Of a stretch of DNA of 64,000 nucleotides, positions 34,630-46,896 are shown piece after piece. A model generated the notes under the pieces. It made no database searches. It was not told where the DNA came from and worked only from the letters and a program-made list of their open reading frames with translations. The first letter of the stretch is position 1. The number at the start of each line of letters is the position of its first letter. A program made the translations under genes and the position numbers. The stretch is from Pomphorhynchus laevis (lineage: Eukaryota > Acanthocephala > Palaeacanthocephala > Echinorhynchida > Pomphorhynchidae), in NCBI GenBank assembly GCA_012934845.2, contig WNNJ02003776.1:310001-374000 (forward strand). The letters run 5' to 3'.

Positions 34630-35045
34630 ATCCTTTAATTTGGAAAAACATCAAATGTTAAAAACTGGGTTTAGGCAACATACATATAATATACAGCATA
34701 ACAGTAAAACTATATTTCATAAACATATGAGATTAATAGGACATGATATAGGATATTGTAAATTATTTATTTTAGAACTTTTAGTTGAAGAAAATAAGAC
34801 AATATTAAATCAAAAGCTATTAGAAAGAGAAGATATTTGGATTAAAACGCTTAATTCCACAAACCCATTAGGATTGATAGACTTGGTCAATGAATTGGCA
34901 GAAGTAGTATATTAAATAGTAAACAACTATATTATAATAATCCGGTTAAACGCAAACCAAGAAGTCATGGTGATAAATGGAATAGGAAAAATAAACTTGA
35001 AAATATTAAAAAGATTCACTGAAATGTATAATAAAAGGATATTAT
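34630..35045 (+). mobile_element. Naiad-like Penelope fragment with N-terminal GIY-YIG domain
   Basis: Frame 34640-34915 encodes a GIY-YIG C-terminal half: FRQHTYNIQHN, NSKTIFHKHM (conserved His), then LLEREDIWIKTLNST and NPLGL, with the Glu preceding WI-x-L-x-T-x-P-x-GL as in this family. The following 34916-35015 matches, at the DNA level, the region just upstream of the RT frame in copy 2 (22740-22835), including VKRKPRSHGD. So the endonuclease stands before the RT, the permuted order of Naiad/Chlamys elements. It joins 33953-34620 head-to-head through a 14-bp snap-back (34595-34624). One frameshift separates it from the RT frame. Confidence 0.75.
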
Positions 35046-35049
35046 TCAA

Positions 35050-35460
35050 CTCTATAAAATATTTTGAGGCAGAGATTCAATTGGGAAATAGCGGTTACCT
35101 CGGGAAATGAAGATAATGCCCGTGGGCAAGTGACTCCACCTAGTTAAGCCGGTTGTAGGAAGGGCAACCTTCTCACCGCCGGTTCGGATTAGGAGGAGGC
35201 ATCTCACTCCAATTAAATCAACACAATGGGAAGTAATCAAAAGCCTTTTTCACTGAATATCCTTCAGTGGAACTCGGGAGGTGCTTCCGCCCTTAGCCTC
35301 CTATCTGGTAGAGATGCAGATGTTATAGTCCTTCAGGAGACGCGGTCTATCCGTCTCCCCTAGGGCATTACTCGATTTATCCCTAAGCGCATATACACCA
35401 ACTATACTTAGTACATAACCCCTCAAGACTTCCTCACTCATCAAAACGAGCAAGCTTCGA
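35050..35460 (+). mobile_element. Jockey/I-like LINE, copy 2 (ORF1-ORF2 junction fragment)
   Basis: Matches 32840-33130: the intergenic hairpin (35158-35173), the ORF2 ATG at 35226 and the endonuclease start (LNILQWNSGGASALSLL), broken after about 45 codons. Ends near 35460. Confidence 0.7.
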
Positions 35461-35640
35461 GCAAATGAGGCTTGTTCGCTTAGCAAACGTATAGTAAATG
35501 CTAATATATTATTTGATATCCATTATTTGCTTACATACTTACACTATAAGTGATTACAATATAAAATTATGCGAGATAAAAAATTATACAATATCAGTGA
35601 TTACAATAAAACTATAAACTTAGTAGTCAATCAAGCTTAC
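35461..35640. other. AT-rich spacer, nothing recognised
   Basis: Short direct repeats (gtgattacaatataaaatta-like) only. Confidence 0.4.
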
Positions 35641-37905
35641 TAGTCAATCAAGCTAAACAATTATGGACACCAGAGGAAAACCGAGGACTAGGAAGACAGG
35701 GATGAAGATAGGCGTCACAAGTAAAACGAACCTTAGCGCTGAGAGTTAAACTAGTCCCAAACCATATATTGCTTCGTCCCCTATAAACGACATAATGTGG
35801 CGTGTATTAAATCTGGATGCAATGTATGGACTAATGTTGCTGTGCTTTCAAGTTCTAAATCTCTTCTGTTTACAATCAGGTAAACAGCAAAATCAAACTT
35901 ATGCCGAATGTCTTCTGCTCCGTGCTTCCTATCTTTCTCTTCTTCGTTCCCATCTCATTCTTATGTGTACTAAACGTACTCTCTTTTGGCGAAATCAACT
36001 CGAGTCATCTTCCAACTCTAAATCTCACTGGAAAATCTTAAACTTAATTCGTTCAAGATCATCTACCCCTTGCAACATAAATCCTGATGAATTTTCTTCT
36101 TATCTACAATCTAAGCTATCTAATTTACTTTATCTTTTACCCATATGCTCCTTGTATCCTCTCTTCTCTTTGAATACTTCGCTGCCGTAGCAATTCCACC
36201 TTCTTCCCGTTTTCGTCTGATGAAGTTTCTTCGGTTATTACCAAATAAAACATCTCCTTTTGACCTAATTCCACTCACTTACTTAAAAATATCTGCTTAT
36301 CGATATCACCTTTCCTAACCACATTGCTCAACTTGTCTATCCGTAGCCGCACATTTCCTTACAACTAAAAATGCGCCACTATTCGTCCTCTCGTCAAAAA
36401 GCATATATAAAAATATAAAAAATATGTAAAAAATATATAAAAAAATATCTGAATATTAATATATAAAAAAATATCTCGACCCCCTACTATCATCTTCGTA
36501 TCGTCCTATTTCACTTCTCCCAACCATCTCTAAACGCTTAGAGCGTCTTATTCTCAAGCAAGTTAATGCATATCTATTTTTCTCCAACTTGTTCCCTCCC
36601 TTCCAAGTTGCTATTCGCTCTAATTACTCTACTGAAATTGCATGTCTTAAAGTTTATAACGACTTACTCATCTCGCGCGAGCAAAAATTATGTAGTGTCA
36701 TAGTTTCTCTTGATCTCTCATCTGCTTTTGACATCGTCAACCACTCGATTCTTCTCCATCGTCTTGGTCATGATTATGGCTTCTCTTTACCCACTGTAGC
36801 TTAGTTTTCTTCATATCTATTAAACCACACTTTTCGCGTTTGTTCTAACTCTTCTCTATCCCATTCTTTTCCATCCCGTCCAGTGTTCCACAAGGCTCCG
36901 TATTAAGCTCTTTGCTTTACTCTCTTCTTCTCGGTGATTTGTCTTCTATTTCTCATACATTTAACTTCCACGTTATGAAATATGCTGATGGCATTCTCAT
37001 ATATGATCATGCACCTGTTTATCGTATTTATGATCTTAGTGTTTCTGCTTCCGACTGTCTTGTCTCAGTTTCCAATCATCTTTCTTCCATTCGCCTTTCT
37101 CCGAATCTTGATAAATCCAAAATTATGTGGATCCTACCTCGACGCCTCGGCTTAGAACCTCCCTCCGTATCATTAAATTCTACAATTCTTCCTACCGTTG
37201 ACAATCTCGTTTTCCTAGGCTTCCATATCGACAACAGACTTTCACTTAAACCTTTCGTTAGAGATAAAGTACGCTCATCTACCTTGATACTCCGCAACTC
37301 CCGTCAAATTCGTTGATTGATCGATTTCCCTTCATGTATGACTCTCATATCTTCTCTCATTTTCTCAAGACTTGATTAGTTTTAGTCTATTTTCCAACTC
37401 ACCTAAATTAACTCTTCTTCCTTTACAACGCATCATCAACGCAGCCGTCCGAGTTCTCCTCCATCTTCGTCGTTTTGATCATACATCCCACCATCTTGTT
37501 TCTCTCGATTTGCCTACCATTTATTCTCGTATTCAAATTCGTCTCCTTCGCATTGCTTTCCGCCTTGTAACTTTTTCTACTCCTTCATTTCTCAACCTTC
37601 ATTTTCTATACAATTCTTGTCCTGCTCTTGTCCTTGCGCTCCCGCAATTCCCTTCTTTTAAATGTCCCAAACTACTCTACATCATTTGGCTTCGCTCCTT
37701 CCTCGTGGCTAATCTTCTCTCGTGGAATCATCTGCCATTCATTTAAGCCAATCAACCTCAATGCCGTGTTTCAAACGCCAAATTCAATCATATTTAAACA
37801 ATTTGACTTATTTATCTATGACTTTTGCTGTGTTTTTAGTTAGTGGACTTGTAAGCGTGCAGTTAACATGCATTTGCCACTTTAAAAAATTATTATTGTT
37901 GTTGT
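35641..37905 (+). mobile_element. L2/CR1-like LINE (RT part), degenerate
   Basis: Plus strand. The linker before the RT is visible at 35795-36190 (TLFWRNQLESSSNSKSHWKI), the RT from 36480 to 37320, the C-terminal domain to 37745 and a 3' UTR ending in an att/gttgtt microsatellite near 37905. Related copies: 26400-26679/30183-30245 and 57063-57775. A simple-sequence expansion (aaaatatata) splits it at 36400-36470. Confidence 0.75.
36480..37745 (+). pseudogene. L2/CR1-like reverse transcriptase
   Basis: Motif A block at 36589-36804: NYSTEIACLKVYNDLL, then VIVSLDLSSAFDIVNHSILL. After breaks, 36912-37316 has FHVMKYADGILIYDH, where the catalytic YADD has become YADG, and the thumb-type block SPNLDKSKIMWILPRR with LGFHIDNRLSL. 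37372-37746 gives the C-terminus (AAVRVLLHLRRFDHTSHHL, FLVANLLSWNHLP). At least four breaks plus the altered active site, so inactive. Confidence 0.75.
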
Positions 37906-38580
37906 CTATGCAGATTAAAACGGGTTATTTGCTTTACGCTTGTTCGTGCTACTTCCCTTGGCATACGAGGATTTCGCTCCGGTTCAGAAAATCTCAGATT
38001 CTCATCGCTGTCGAGTGGCCGGGTAAATGATTGCAGTATATCAGCTGTTCCTTAAATGGAACATGGACACGTCAACCAATTATTTTATAATTTTGCTCGC
38101 TATGGGAAAATTATTATTAAATTAAATGTTTTTATTTAATTTAATAAATAGCATTTGAAAAAATTAATCAATACTAAATAAGTATTAAGAAGTAATCTAA
38201 ATACAACGAACGAATAACAATGGTAGTAAGATCTTCTTTTCATCCGTTTATAATGTCGACTGTAGGCGGACTCAGACAAACCGCAAATTCCATACTTAAG
38301 CAGGTTGACAAAAACATACTGTAAACGAATCGAGGAGATATGCTACTGTCATAAGAAATTTAAGATTCAGACTATCAACAATTGTTGCTAAGATGGTTTC
38401 AATGTCTATCACATCCTTGTAAAACAATTTCTCAAAATGTATGACTATGGGAAGAGTATCCTCGCTCGCGGAGTAGTCTCACCAGCGGAATTGATAATAT
38501 ATACACAACAAGTTTGATTTAAATGGCTCATTCAAGGGAACCCTTATTATGTAAATTATTTGAAAATAAAATCCGTTAAA
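37906..38580. other. Unassigned sequence, no gene
   Basis: Mixed composition with no ORF beyond noise and no match seen to other repeats in the window. Confidence 0.4.
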
Positions 38581-39930
38581 AAAATTAATCCATATTTATA
38601 ACCTTTAGTAAATTTTATTTTTGTTGTTATTATTCAATCTACAATGACTGCATAAGAGCATTCGAACACATATCACTTACACTAGCAAAATGTGTATCGA
38701 TGTGCTTGAGATCCACAAGGATGAGAACACAATATCAAATTGCAGATGATCGCAATGGAAACAATCCATGAACGATTGTTTGCAACGACTTCCATTAACC
38801 TTTATTAAAATTTTAAAAGAATCGAAAGACCAATTAGCGGGAACCTTAATTTTAAATGTTGTAGAACTTACGATATTATTAAAAATACAAAAATAAAATA
38901 TATTCAATCTATATTTATACCCGTTTGTTAGCATTTTCCTTAATTCACTATTTTCAACTAATTATAGATTATGTGTACATATATGTTCATTTATTTTATC
39001 AAAATTAAGACTTTTTCAATTGCATTCTGTTTCTATAATGTTTACAATATCATCATTACATATATACTTCAATTCTTTATTATAGTTATAATAAAGAATA
39101 ATCATTTATACTTTTACTAATGAAGTTAATTGTTAGTTTATATTTTTTATTATATTTATTATACGATTCTAGTATTTGTTTCATCTTTTACTGATTATGT
39201 TTTAATAAACGATTTTTTTAATAAAAAAATTATGGTCCGATTATAGTATTTTAAAGTACAATAATTGTCTATTATACAACTTAGCCTATCATAGTCGTTA
39301 ATTAATTTTTGATTTATTGAACATATGATATCTTTAGAAAAACGTCCTTTATTTACTAATTAATTATTTGTTATAATTACAAGTTTTTCGTACTAATCGC
39401 GGTAACAGCTTATACCTATTTTGGGAATGTATTTACTTATACCTGATCCTATTATTTCTTTGCTATTAGAATAATTTTGGATTCCAATATAATATAGCTG
39501 TTTTATTATCTGATTCAACCTTCATAACCCATTTATCCATTATAAAACAGTGACTTGTGATAATGTTTCTAAGCTAAAATCATTACGTTCATATGTGGTA
39601 TTTACATTTATATCATTATAATTAACTTCTTTCATCATTATATTATAAAGCTTGTTGCACATGAAGACAAAGTTATTACTAGCTTTATCAATAGTTGTTA
39701 TAGTTATTACATACTTATTCTTTAATTAAGTAAGTTCTGTGTATATATCTTTATTAATTTTATCTTTCCTTTTATAATTGTTTGTTATTTTCATTTTATT
39801 TTTGATTTCATCAAATATATAATCTTTCTAAATTTTAATCTTTGATGTATTTAAGATTCCACTATTAATCAGCTTACCAAAGTAAGCATTTAAGTCATTA
39901 TATAAGAATTGTAAATTTTATTTTTATCAG
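38581..39930 (-). mobile_element. Naiad-like Penelope fragments, shuffled
   Basis: Several short minus-strand pieces of the N-terminal and RT region (38881-39080, 39240-39340, 39470-39920), comparable with 21700-22620 but rearranged and heavily mutated. Ends abruptly at 39930 against the RLE LINE. Confidence 0.65.
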
Positions 39931-41132
39931 ACATACGAAGATCCCTGGAACGGCGACTCGCTCTTTGGAATCAGGCAAAGTTTTCTTAACTTTTCGACGA
40001 GGCTAGCTATTTGCTACAGCAACTTAATCGTTATGTTCAGTCTGGGCAGCAGGAATGGTTAAAGCAATACCGCAAACTCATGACTAAGAATAAGTTACGT
40101 GCCGCGACATCCTTTCTGTAAGATGGTTTATATGGTACCCTAAAACACGACTCCTCAATTGACGGCGTACCAGTTAAGGAAATTTTAATCTCTCTCCATC
40201 CTGAGGCGATCCAGCCAGCGAGAGAGATACTACTAAATGAGCCAATACCGCGCTCCTGTCGGCATCACCACACTAGATTTGCAATTATTGATGATGATTC
40301 AATAGTCAGAGCAAGCAAAATAACGAAGGGTTCAGCTGACCTTTCTGGTCTCGACGCATCAATATGGCGACACATGCTGACAGCATTCGGAGAAGACTCA
40401 ACGACCTTGGCTAAAGCCCTTGCTAAATTTGATGTCAAATTAGCATCCGAGTCTATTCGTTCTATATGTCTTGATGCGTTTACGATGAGCAGGTTAGTGG
40501 CTATTGGAAAAAAGGTGGTATCCGACCGTCGGCGTTTGTGATGTTGCAAGGCTCATCGTATCAAAGGTGATATTGCGATTAATCCGGGAAGATTTGCAAG
40601 ACGTTGCGGGATTTGAGCAATTGGCAGCCTCGCATAGGAGCGAGATCGAATACGCTACACATTCCTTGCGCAAATGTTTCCAAGCCAACCCAGACTATTG
40701 TGTCCTTGCTGTTGATGCGTCCAACGCTTTTAACGTGATTAATTGAAAAGCCGCACTGGCCAATATGATATACATAGCACCTGCTTTGTCGACTGTGCTT
40801 AGTAATCTATATGCATCACCGGTTCAGCTTACCCTTGGGGGTAATAGTATATATTCGCACGAAGGCTTCACACAAGGAGATCCACTTGTGATGGCCGGCT
40901 TCTCAATGGCTTCTCTCCCTTTAATTGAAAACATACGTTAACATGCACCTGGTGTTACCCAGAGATGGTACGCGATGATGGTAATTTTATCAGGAAATTC
41001 GAAGACTTGAGGAAAGTGTGGTCCATTTTCTTAGATCTTGGTCCTAAGTGCGGTTATTTCGTAAACGCATCTAAAACCAAATTGCTAGCTAGAATAAGCA
41101 GTAGAGTTGACATCTCGCTTTTATCTGATGAT

Positions 41133-41144
41133 GTCGAACTGTCC
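41133..41144. repeat. 12-bp target-site duplication around the RTE, left copy (right copy 42612-42623)
   Basis: gtcgaactgtcc at both edges of the insertion; removing the RTE and one copy restores continuous RLE LINE sequence. Confidence 0.9.
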
Positions 41145-42611
41145 ACTCCTTCGTATTCTTCGCCTTTTCCTGGCAGGCCAGGGTCGGCGGATTTGATAAG
41201 TTTTCTCCATACTTCTCGGTTTTGTGCTAGAGCTGGCGCTAGGTCACATTTATTCAGATCTTCATGGATTGTATCCATCCATCTTTTCTTAGGGCGTTTA
41301 CGGGGTCGTACGCCTTGAACGATTGGCTCGGCTCGGCATACTGCTGTTTTGTCAGCCCTGTGAATGTGTCCGAACCATCGTAGTCGATGTTCCCTCACCT
41401 TGAGGTTTATTTGCGTTACACCGAAAAATGGCGGATGTTGGTATTCGGAATCCTATCTAGGCGTGTTACTCCATAGGACCAGCGCAGCATATTCATCTCC
41501 ATGGTGTGCAATTTTCTTTTGGCGTCTGAATTTGATGGCCAGCATTCTGTGGCGTACAATGCAACCGGTCTCACAACTGTTTTGTAGATTTTGGCTTTAA
41601 GCTTTAGTGGCATTCGTCGGTCACATAATATTCCTGAAAGGCTTCGCCATTTTAGCCAAGCTGCGTTAAGGCGCCCCTTTACATCTTTATTTATAGTACC
41701 ATCCGATGAGAGGTAGGACCCCAGGTATTTGAAGGTAGTACACTTTTCGAGTGGCTGCCCATTGATCTCGATGGAGCCAGGTGTTTGATATCCCAACTCA
41801 AGATACGCAGTTTTACCAATGTTCAGTCGCATCCCGTATTGTCATAAGCGATCAGACCAGTTTTGGACTTGCTGTTTCAGGTTTTCGCGTGTTTGGGTTG
41901 CAAGCATAACATCGTCTGCATATAAGAGGGTCCACGGGACATCGTTGTACAGTTTATAAGTAATCGTATCCATACATAAGATGAATAGCAGGGGTGACAG
42001 GCTACTGCCCTGATGTACGCCAACCGTGATCGGATATGGTTGAGAATCGCCGGTAGCGCAGCGTACTATGCTGGTTGTGTCCGAGTACATCAGTTTAACC
42101 CACTCAACGTACTCCTCTAGGACACCGTGTTGTCGCATGGAGTACCAGATAAGAGAATGTGGCACCCGATCAAAAGCCTTCTCCAAATCAAGGAAGGCCA
42201 TATGTAAACTCTGCTGCTTTTCTCAGTGTTTTTCCATCAATATCTTTGCTGCTTGTATGCCATCTGTGGTTGATACATTTTTGACAAAGCCACACTGGTT
42301 AACGGCGATATTAGTCAGAACCCTTAGTCTTTTGTCCAGGACATGCTCAAAGATTTTCATTGTGTGGGATAATAACCGAATAAGGCGATAATAGCTACAG
42401 CTAGCAATGTCACCCTTCTGTTTCCAGATGGGGATTGTAAACGAGCTTTTCCGTGCTTTAGGTACTTCGTGCTGTAGAACTATTTTGTTGAAAAGATGCG
42501 TGAGAATAGCTATGCCCGCAAGTCCATTGAGTTTCCAAACCTCGCCAGCAATTCCATCTGGTCCATTAGCTTTTCCGTTTTTCATCTTTCTTACTGACTC
42601 GTCTACTTCTG
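41145..42611 (-). mobile_element. 5'-truncated RTE LINE inserted in the RLE LINE
   Basis: Minus strand: starts within the RT N-terminus (VDESVRKMKNGKANGPDGI) and runs to the usual RTE 3' end. Frames 42223-42627, 41842-42201, 41416-41832 and 41054-41398 follow one another with only three or four breaks. RT motif A is LDLEKAFDRVPHSLIW, and the catalytic box is intact (LLYADDVMLATQTREN). Young by its exact target duplication. Confidence 0.85.
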
Positions 42612-43990
42612 GTCGAACTGTCCGCATCTGGTATTAAATTTTTGGTGTTCCCATCGGTACCACACAGTACGAATGAAACTGCACGGAATTAGAAGAAGAG
42701 CGCTAATCTAATCTCATTAATCGTCTGACACGCGTCGGAGAGGAATAACCACACGTTGCTTACACCGGATTGGTTCGCTCGGTGCAGTTTAAGTGGACGT
42801 ATTTCATGCGCTCAGTAGAATTCAGCCCGTCCCACACAGACTGTCTGTACAAATCTATCAACAAAAGTTGTGCTCCAGCATTCATTAATTGAAGAGTGGA
42901 CGAAGACTGGATGACGATCTTAACTTCTTCGATAAGCGATGGTGGGCTCGGTATATGTAACCCAAGGTTCTCTGCACACCCGGAATTCGGTTGTACTTCG
43001 AAAATATGCGATACATATGAAACCGGAGATCTGGAAACACTTTGCGCTTACTACAAGACCGCGTTATGAATGTGGGTCGTGTAGAACGACGCAAATTGTG
43101 TATCGATATATTACAGCCAAGCGTGGCTAGACTCGGTCTGGTCACAACCAAAATCATCTATCATGCCTCCAGGGATGGCACCTCTTTGTGGTTAAGCGCC
43201 CTACCAGTAAAGAGGGAACGCTTCCACCTAAGTCGCAATGAATTTATAGATACACTCTGCGCCCGGTACGGTTGCACGCTTACCGAATTGAGTAAGAACG
43301 TCTGCGCTTGCGGAGATAGCGTTAATATCAGCATGCCCTTTCCTGCAAACGAGGAGGGTTGCCACCAATCCGGCACAATATCGTGCGGGACTTGCTCGCG
43401 CAGGAGCTTACAACAATTTGTCATGATGTTGGGGTCGAACCTTAGCTCACTTATGTCCCAGCTGAATTTGATTTCGAAGCTCGGACGACTACGCGCGACA
43501 GAGGTGCACGTTTGGACATTGTATGTTCCGGACTTCAGAACAATCAATTTGAGCGGACGTTTCTATACGTCACCATCTTTAATATTCACGCTCAATCGTA
43601 TGCTTGTGGTGCCTCCGCATCTGTGTTTGCCAGCAATGAAGCAAGAAAAAAGGTGAAATACAGTGATCGCATTGTGAGTCTTGAACGGAGCAGATTCATG
43701 CCTCTCATCTTCTCCACGTTGGGTGGTATGGGCGATGAGATGATGCCATTTCTGAAATCACTAGCTGCGATAAAGGCGCAGCGCTCAAGACTGCAATATT
43801 CCAAAATTTTAGCACTTATGAAAAAAAAATTTGTTTGCAAGTGCTCGATCCTCTTCTGTTTGTCTAAGATCGCCCCGTTCTCGCTGTGGCATGCCTGTAG
43901 AGTATTTTACTACCAGCACGCATCCAATCACAGAATAATGACAAGATCATAATTAATTCCACAAAGGCCCATTTGAGGGAACCGAAGATT

Positions 43991-44790
43991 GTATCAAATG
44001 TATAATAAATTATGTTTATTAAAAAGTTGTAGCATTGAAAAAAAGATTAATAACATTAGAAGTTTTTACCCTAGTTTTTTAGAAAATCTAAGGCGGCCTG
44101 ATCTCATATAGACTCCAACTTCAGTGACCCTTAGATAAACTGAGTTTGAGATCCCTGATCTATGCCAAATACAGTGGAATATAATCGTTACCTATTGATT
44201 TCAATTCCTTATTATAATTTCAAATTGTTTGTCCTGGTGGCTAACAGTTTTTACCTTATTTTAGAAATATATTTACTTAAATCTGATGCTATTATTTCTT
44301 TACCTTTAGCATTTTTTCAAAAACCATTTTTTTAGAAATCAAATACAAAATAAACATTTCAAGCGAGATCAATGAAGTTTATTTCTTGATCGCAATCTTG
44401 CATGCTCTCCTCGATACATGATGCATTGCCTCGTTGAACTGCTACACTTAGAATTATTTAAAAGTCTATCTATATTTATATTGGAATTAAATATCCGCTT
44501 ATCTTTCAGTTTCATGTTGTTAAAATGCAAAAGTCAATCAGATCAAAGGCTGAGTTTGTTATTATATATATCGCCAAAGCTTTCGCCGCGTTACGCTTCG
44601 TCAGTGCTCATTATATTTATATTACCTATACACTTATTAATTAAGTTTATAGTTAGTTTCCAATGATACGTTCAATATACTCTTTAATTGTTCAGGGCGT
44701 TTAAACATCGAGATTAATAGAAAAAGAAAATTATTGTTCCCAATTTTCGACTATTGCAATAATCCTTTTCAAGTGTGATGTTTCAAATGT
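43991..44790 (-). mobile_element. Naiad-like scraps and unassigned filler
   Basis: Naiad-like pieces lie at 44200-44325 and about 44610-44660 on the minus strand, the 75-bp dispersed repeat at 44527-44602, and a hammerhead-like motif at 44742-44773. The rest is unassigned. Confidence 0.5.
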
Positions 44791-44799
44791 TATGTTTTA

Positions 44800-46851
44800 T
44801 GGTTAGTGTATATATTTTATTCTCCTCTGCATCGTCACCAGGTCATCTGGGTTTACGAGCCGAACACCTGCAAGACATGATCACAGCGGATCAGTCTGGA
44901 AAGCTTCTAAGCCGCCTGACACTTCTGATAAATTATATGGCAACCGGTTACCTTCCCGTCGAAATATGTCGATATTTTGCGTGCGCGGATCTTATCGCTA
45001 TGGAAAAACAAAATGGGGGTACACGCCTAATAGCGGCAGGATAATTGTTATGGAGGGTGCCTGCCAAGTGTATTTGCACGAAGATGCGCGATAAATTCAT
45101 TCAAATATTTCAACCACAACAGGTCGGCGTTGCAGTGGCAAATGACGCAGATTTAATAATTCCCCAAGTTCGACGATTGCACGAACGGATGCACACCTCG
45201 GAAAATTGCGTATGGGCGAAAGTATATGTTTCGAACGCATTTGATGCAGTTGACAGACAATATTTTATTGATGCAGTCGACATTGAAGCTCTTTCTATCG
45301 GACCGTGGATCAAATAATGCTACTCGCAAACATCAAAATTACGATTTGGAGCAGCAAAAAGCCTTACATCGTCAGCAGGAGTACAACAAGGGGACCCTCT
45401 GGGCCCATTCCTTTTCGCAATGGCAATTCAAACGATTATTTGGAAAGTCGACTCGATCACAGGTATCGGTTTTAACAAGTGGTATTTGTACGATGGAATA
45501 ATCGGAGGTGAACCCAAGGCAGTTGCAATCACATTAAACATGATTGCAAATGAGCTGGAAAAAATCGGATTATCAATGAATTGGCAAAAAAGGAATTAAT
45601 AGGTCACACAGAAGCAATTATCTCAACGCAGACAGGAAAGACTCACACTCTACACACCAAGACTGACGGCAATTTCACTCTTTAGGGGTGCCCAATTGGT
45701 TCGCAAGTGTTTGTAGAAGCATATCTCATAAATAGTTGCTTACCAAACCTAGTAAATGACACAGAGCTTGTCGCGTTGCTTCCGGACGCTCATGCGGCTT
45801 ACCTGCTATTGCGCCACTGTGCTTTCGCTCAACGAATAACATTCCTAATGAGGAATGTAGATCCAGCAAGCACCGAATTTTTCTGTAAGCAGTTTGATAA
45901 TGCTGTGATACGGGCGATGGAAATCATCGCTTCAATACAACTGTCAGCGCGAACACGATCTCAAGTTGAGCTCCCACTAAAAATGGGCGGTCTGGGCCTT
46001 AGGAGTACAAACAAACACAGAGCGCAGCCTTTGCAGCAAGCGTCAGCACAGTGTCCGCGTTTGTGAACCAGGATCCAAATACATTTCCGGGCTTTGTAAA
46101 CGCGAATGAAATACTTGCGCTGCACGGAGCAGACATGGAACAACAGGCTTCATCCACAAGACAACATCAAATATCGTTCAAAATCGAATCAGAGAAGCGG
46201 AAAAATCTATTAGACACTGAAGATGATCGGACAAGGGCCAGACTAATAGCTGTATCACAGCCACATGCGAACGCATGGTTTCAATGCGCCCCAAATCGAA
46301 ATCTCCGACTAGCTCTTACCGACCAAGAATTTACAATTTTTATAAGAATGTGGTTAGGCCTGCAAATTGCTCCAAGTGATTACCGTTGTAGTCGATGTTT
46401 TCGAAACGCGGATGCTGAAGACTTCCATGCACTAACTTGCAACTACGGTGGTTTTCCAGGAATGCGTCATAATGGAATTCGTGACGTCGTTCTCCAGGCG
46501 GCACAATCAGCAGCAATGAATGTGGGCTGCGAGGTTCGCAATCTTGTCCAAAATCTACACGAACGGCCAGCCGATATTCTGATCTACGGGGATCCTTTAG
46601 ATGCTATAGATTTCGCGATAACACATCCACTGCAGAAATCCTTTATTCGCCAGTCAGCTTATGTGCCTGATTACGCAGCTGTGCAGTACGCATCATCGGT
46701 CAAAGATAGAAAGTACCGTGCTAAAATGATTGAAGCGGGATATAACTTCATACCTGCGGTCTTGGAGTATTACGGCTGCTGGAATATGGAAGGGGAGAAA
46801 ATCATCAAACGAATCGCCCGATACTTAGCAATTCGATCATCTCTACCATAA
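44800..46851 (+). mobile_element. Second RLE-type LINE family (RT and endonuclease)
   Basis: Plus strand, 5' truncated. RT pieces: SSPGHLGLRAEHLQDMI (44825), EKQNGGTRLIAAG, AKVYVSNAFDAVDRQYF (motif A with D to V in the usual VDxSNAF, near 45220), then GVQQGDPLGPFLFA near 45380 and a WYLYDG box near 45485 where ADD is lost. 45707-46066 and 46051-46851 cover the linker and endonuclease. About five breaks. Confidence 0.8.
46051..46851 (+). CDS. RLE LINE C-terminal restriction-like endonuclease
   Basis: 266 codons, uninterrupted. The CCHC knuckle CSRCFRNADAEDFHALTC is followed by GMRHNGIRDVV and, about 45 residues on, RPADILIYGDPLDAIDFAI, the PD-(D/E)XK core. The C-terminus has YAAVQYASSVKDRKYRAKM and ends RYLAIRSSLP. 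It overlaps the preceding frame by a few codons, consistent with a frameshift in one ancestral ORF. Family role: target-site cleavage for reverse transcription. Confidence 0.75.
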   Translation: MSAFVNQDPNTFPGFVNANEILALHGADMEQQASSTRQHQISFKIESEKRKNLLDTEDDRTRARLIAVSQPHANAWFQCAPNRNLRLALTDQEFTIFIRMWLGLQIAPSDYRCSRCFRNADAEDFHALTCNYGGFPGMRHNGIRDVVLQAAQSAAMNVGCEVRNLVQNLHERPADILIYGDPLDAIDFAITHPLQKSFIRQSAYVPDYAAVQYASSVKDRKYRAKMIEAGYNFIPAVLEYYGCWNMEGEKIIKRIARYLAIRSSLP

Positions 46852-46896
46852 AGTATCACATCCACACGGCTCTTTCAACGAATATCAATACCACTC

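Larger units (their letters stand above)
40010..43952 (+). pseudogene. RLE LINE polyprotein, interrupted
   Basis: RT motif A at 40680-40740 (PDYCVLAVDASNAFNVIN), a GFTQGDPLVMAGFSMASL block near 40865, and RWYA at 40965, where a one-base loss breaks the ADD box. The other half after the RTE gives the linker (CARYGCTLTELSKNVCACGD, 43250-43320) and the restriction-like endonuclease with a DIVCSG core and a FLYVTIFN strand (43512-43600), ending HRIMTRS at 43952. About six breaks besides the RTE. Confidence 0.75.
39931..43990 (+). mobile_element. RLE-type LINE, copy split by an RTE insertion
   Basis: Plus strand, the same group as 2260-5560 but a different subfamily. It starts inside the region before the RT (SLERRLALWNQAKF), runs to 41144, is interrupted by an RTE (41145-42611), and resumes at 42624 to the 3' UTR (aaggcccatttgagggaacc). 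The 5' part with the cysteine motif is missing. Confidence 0.8.
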
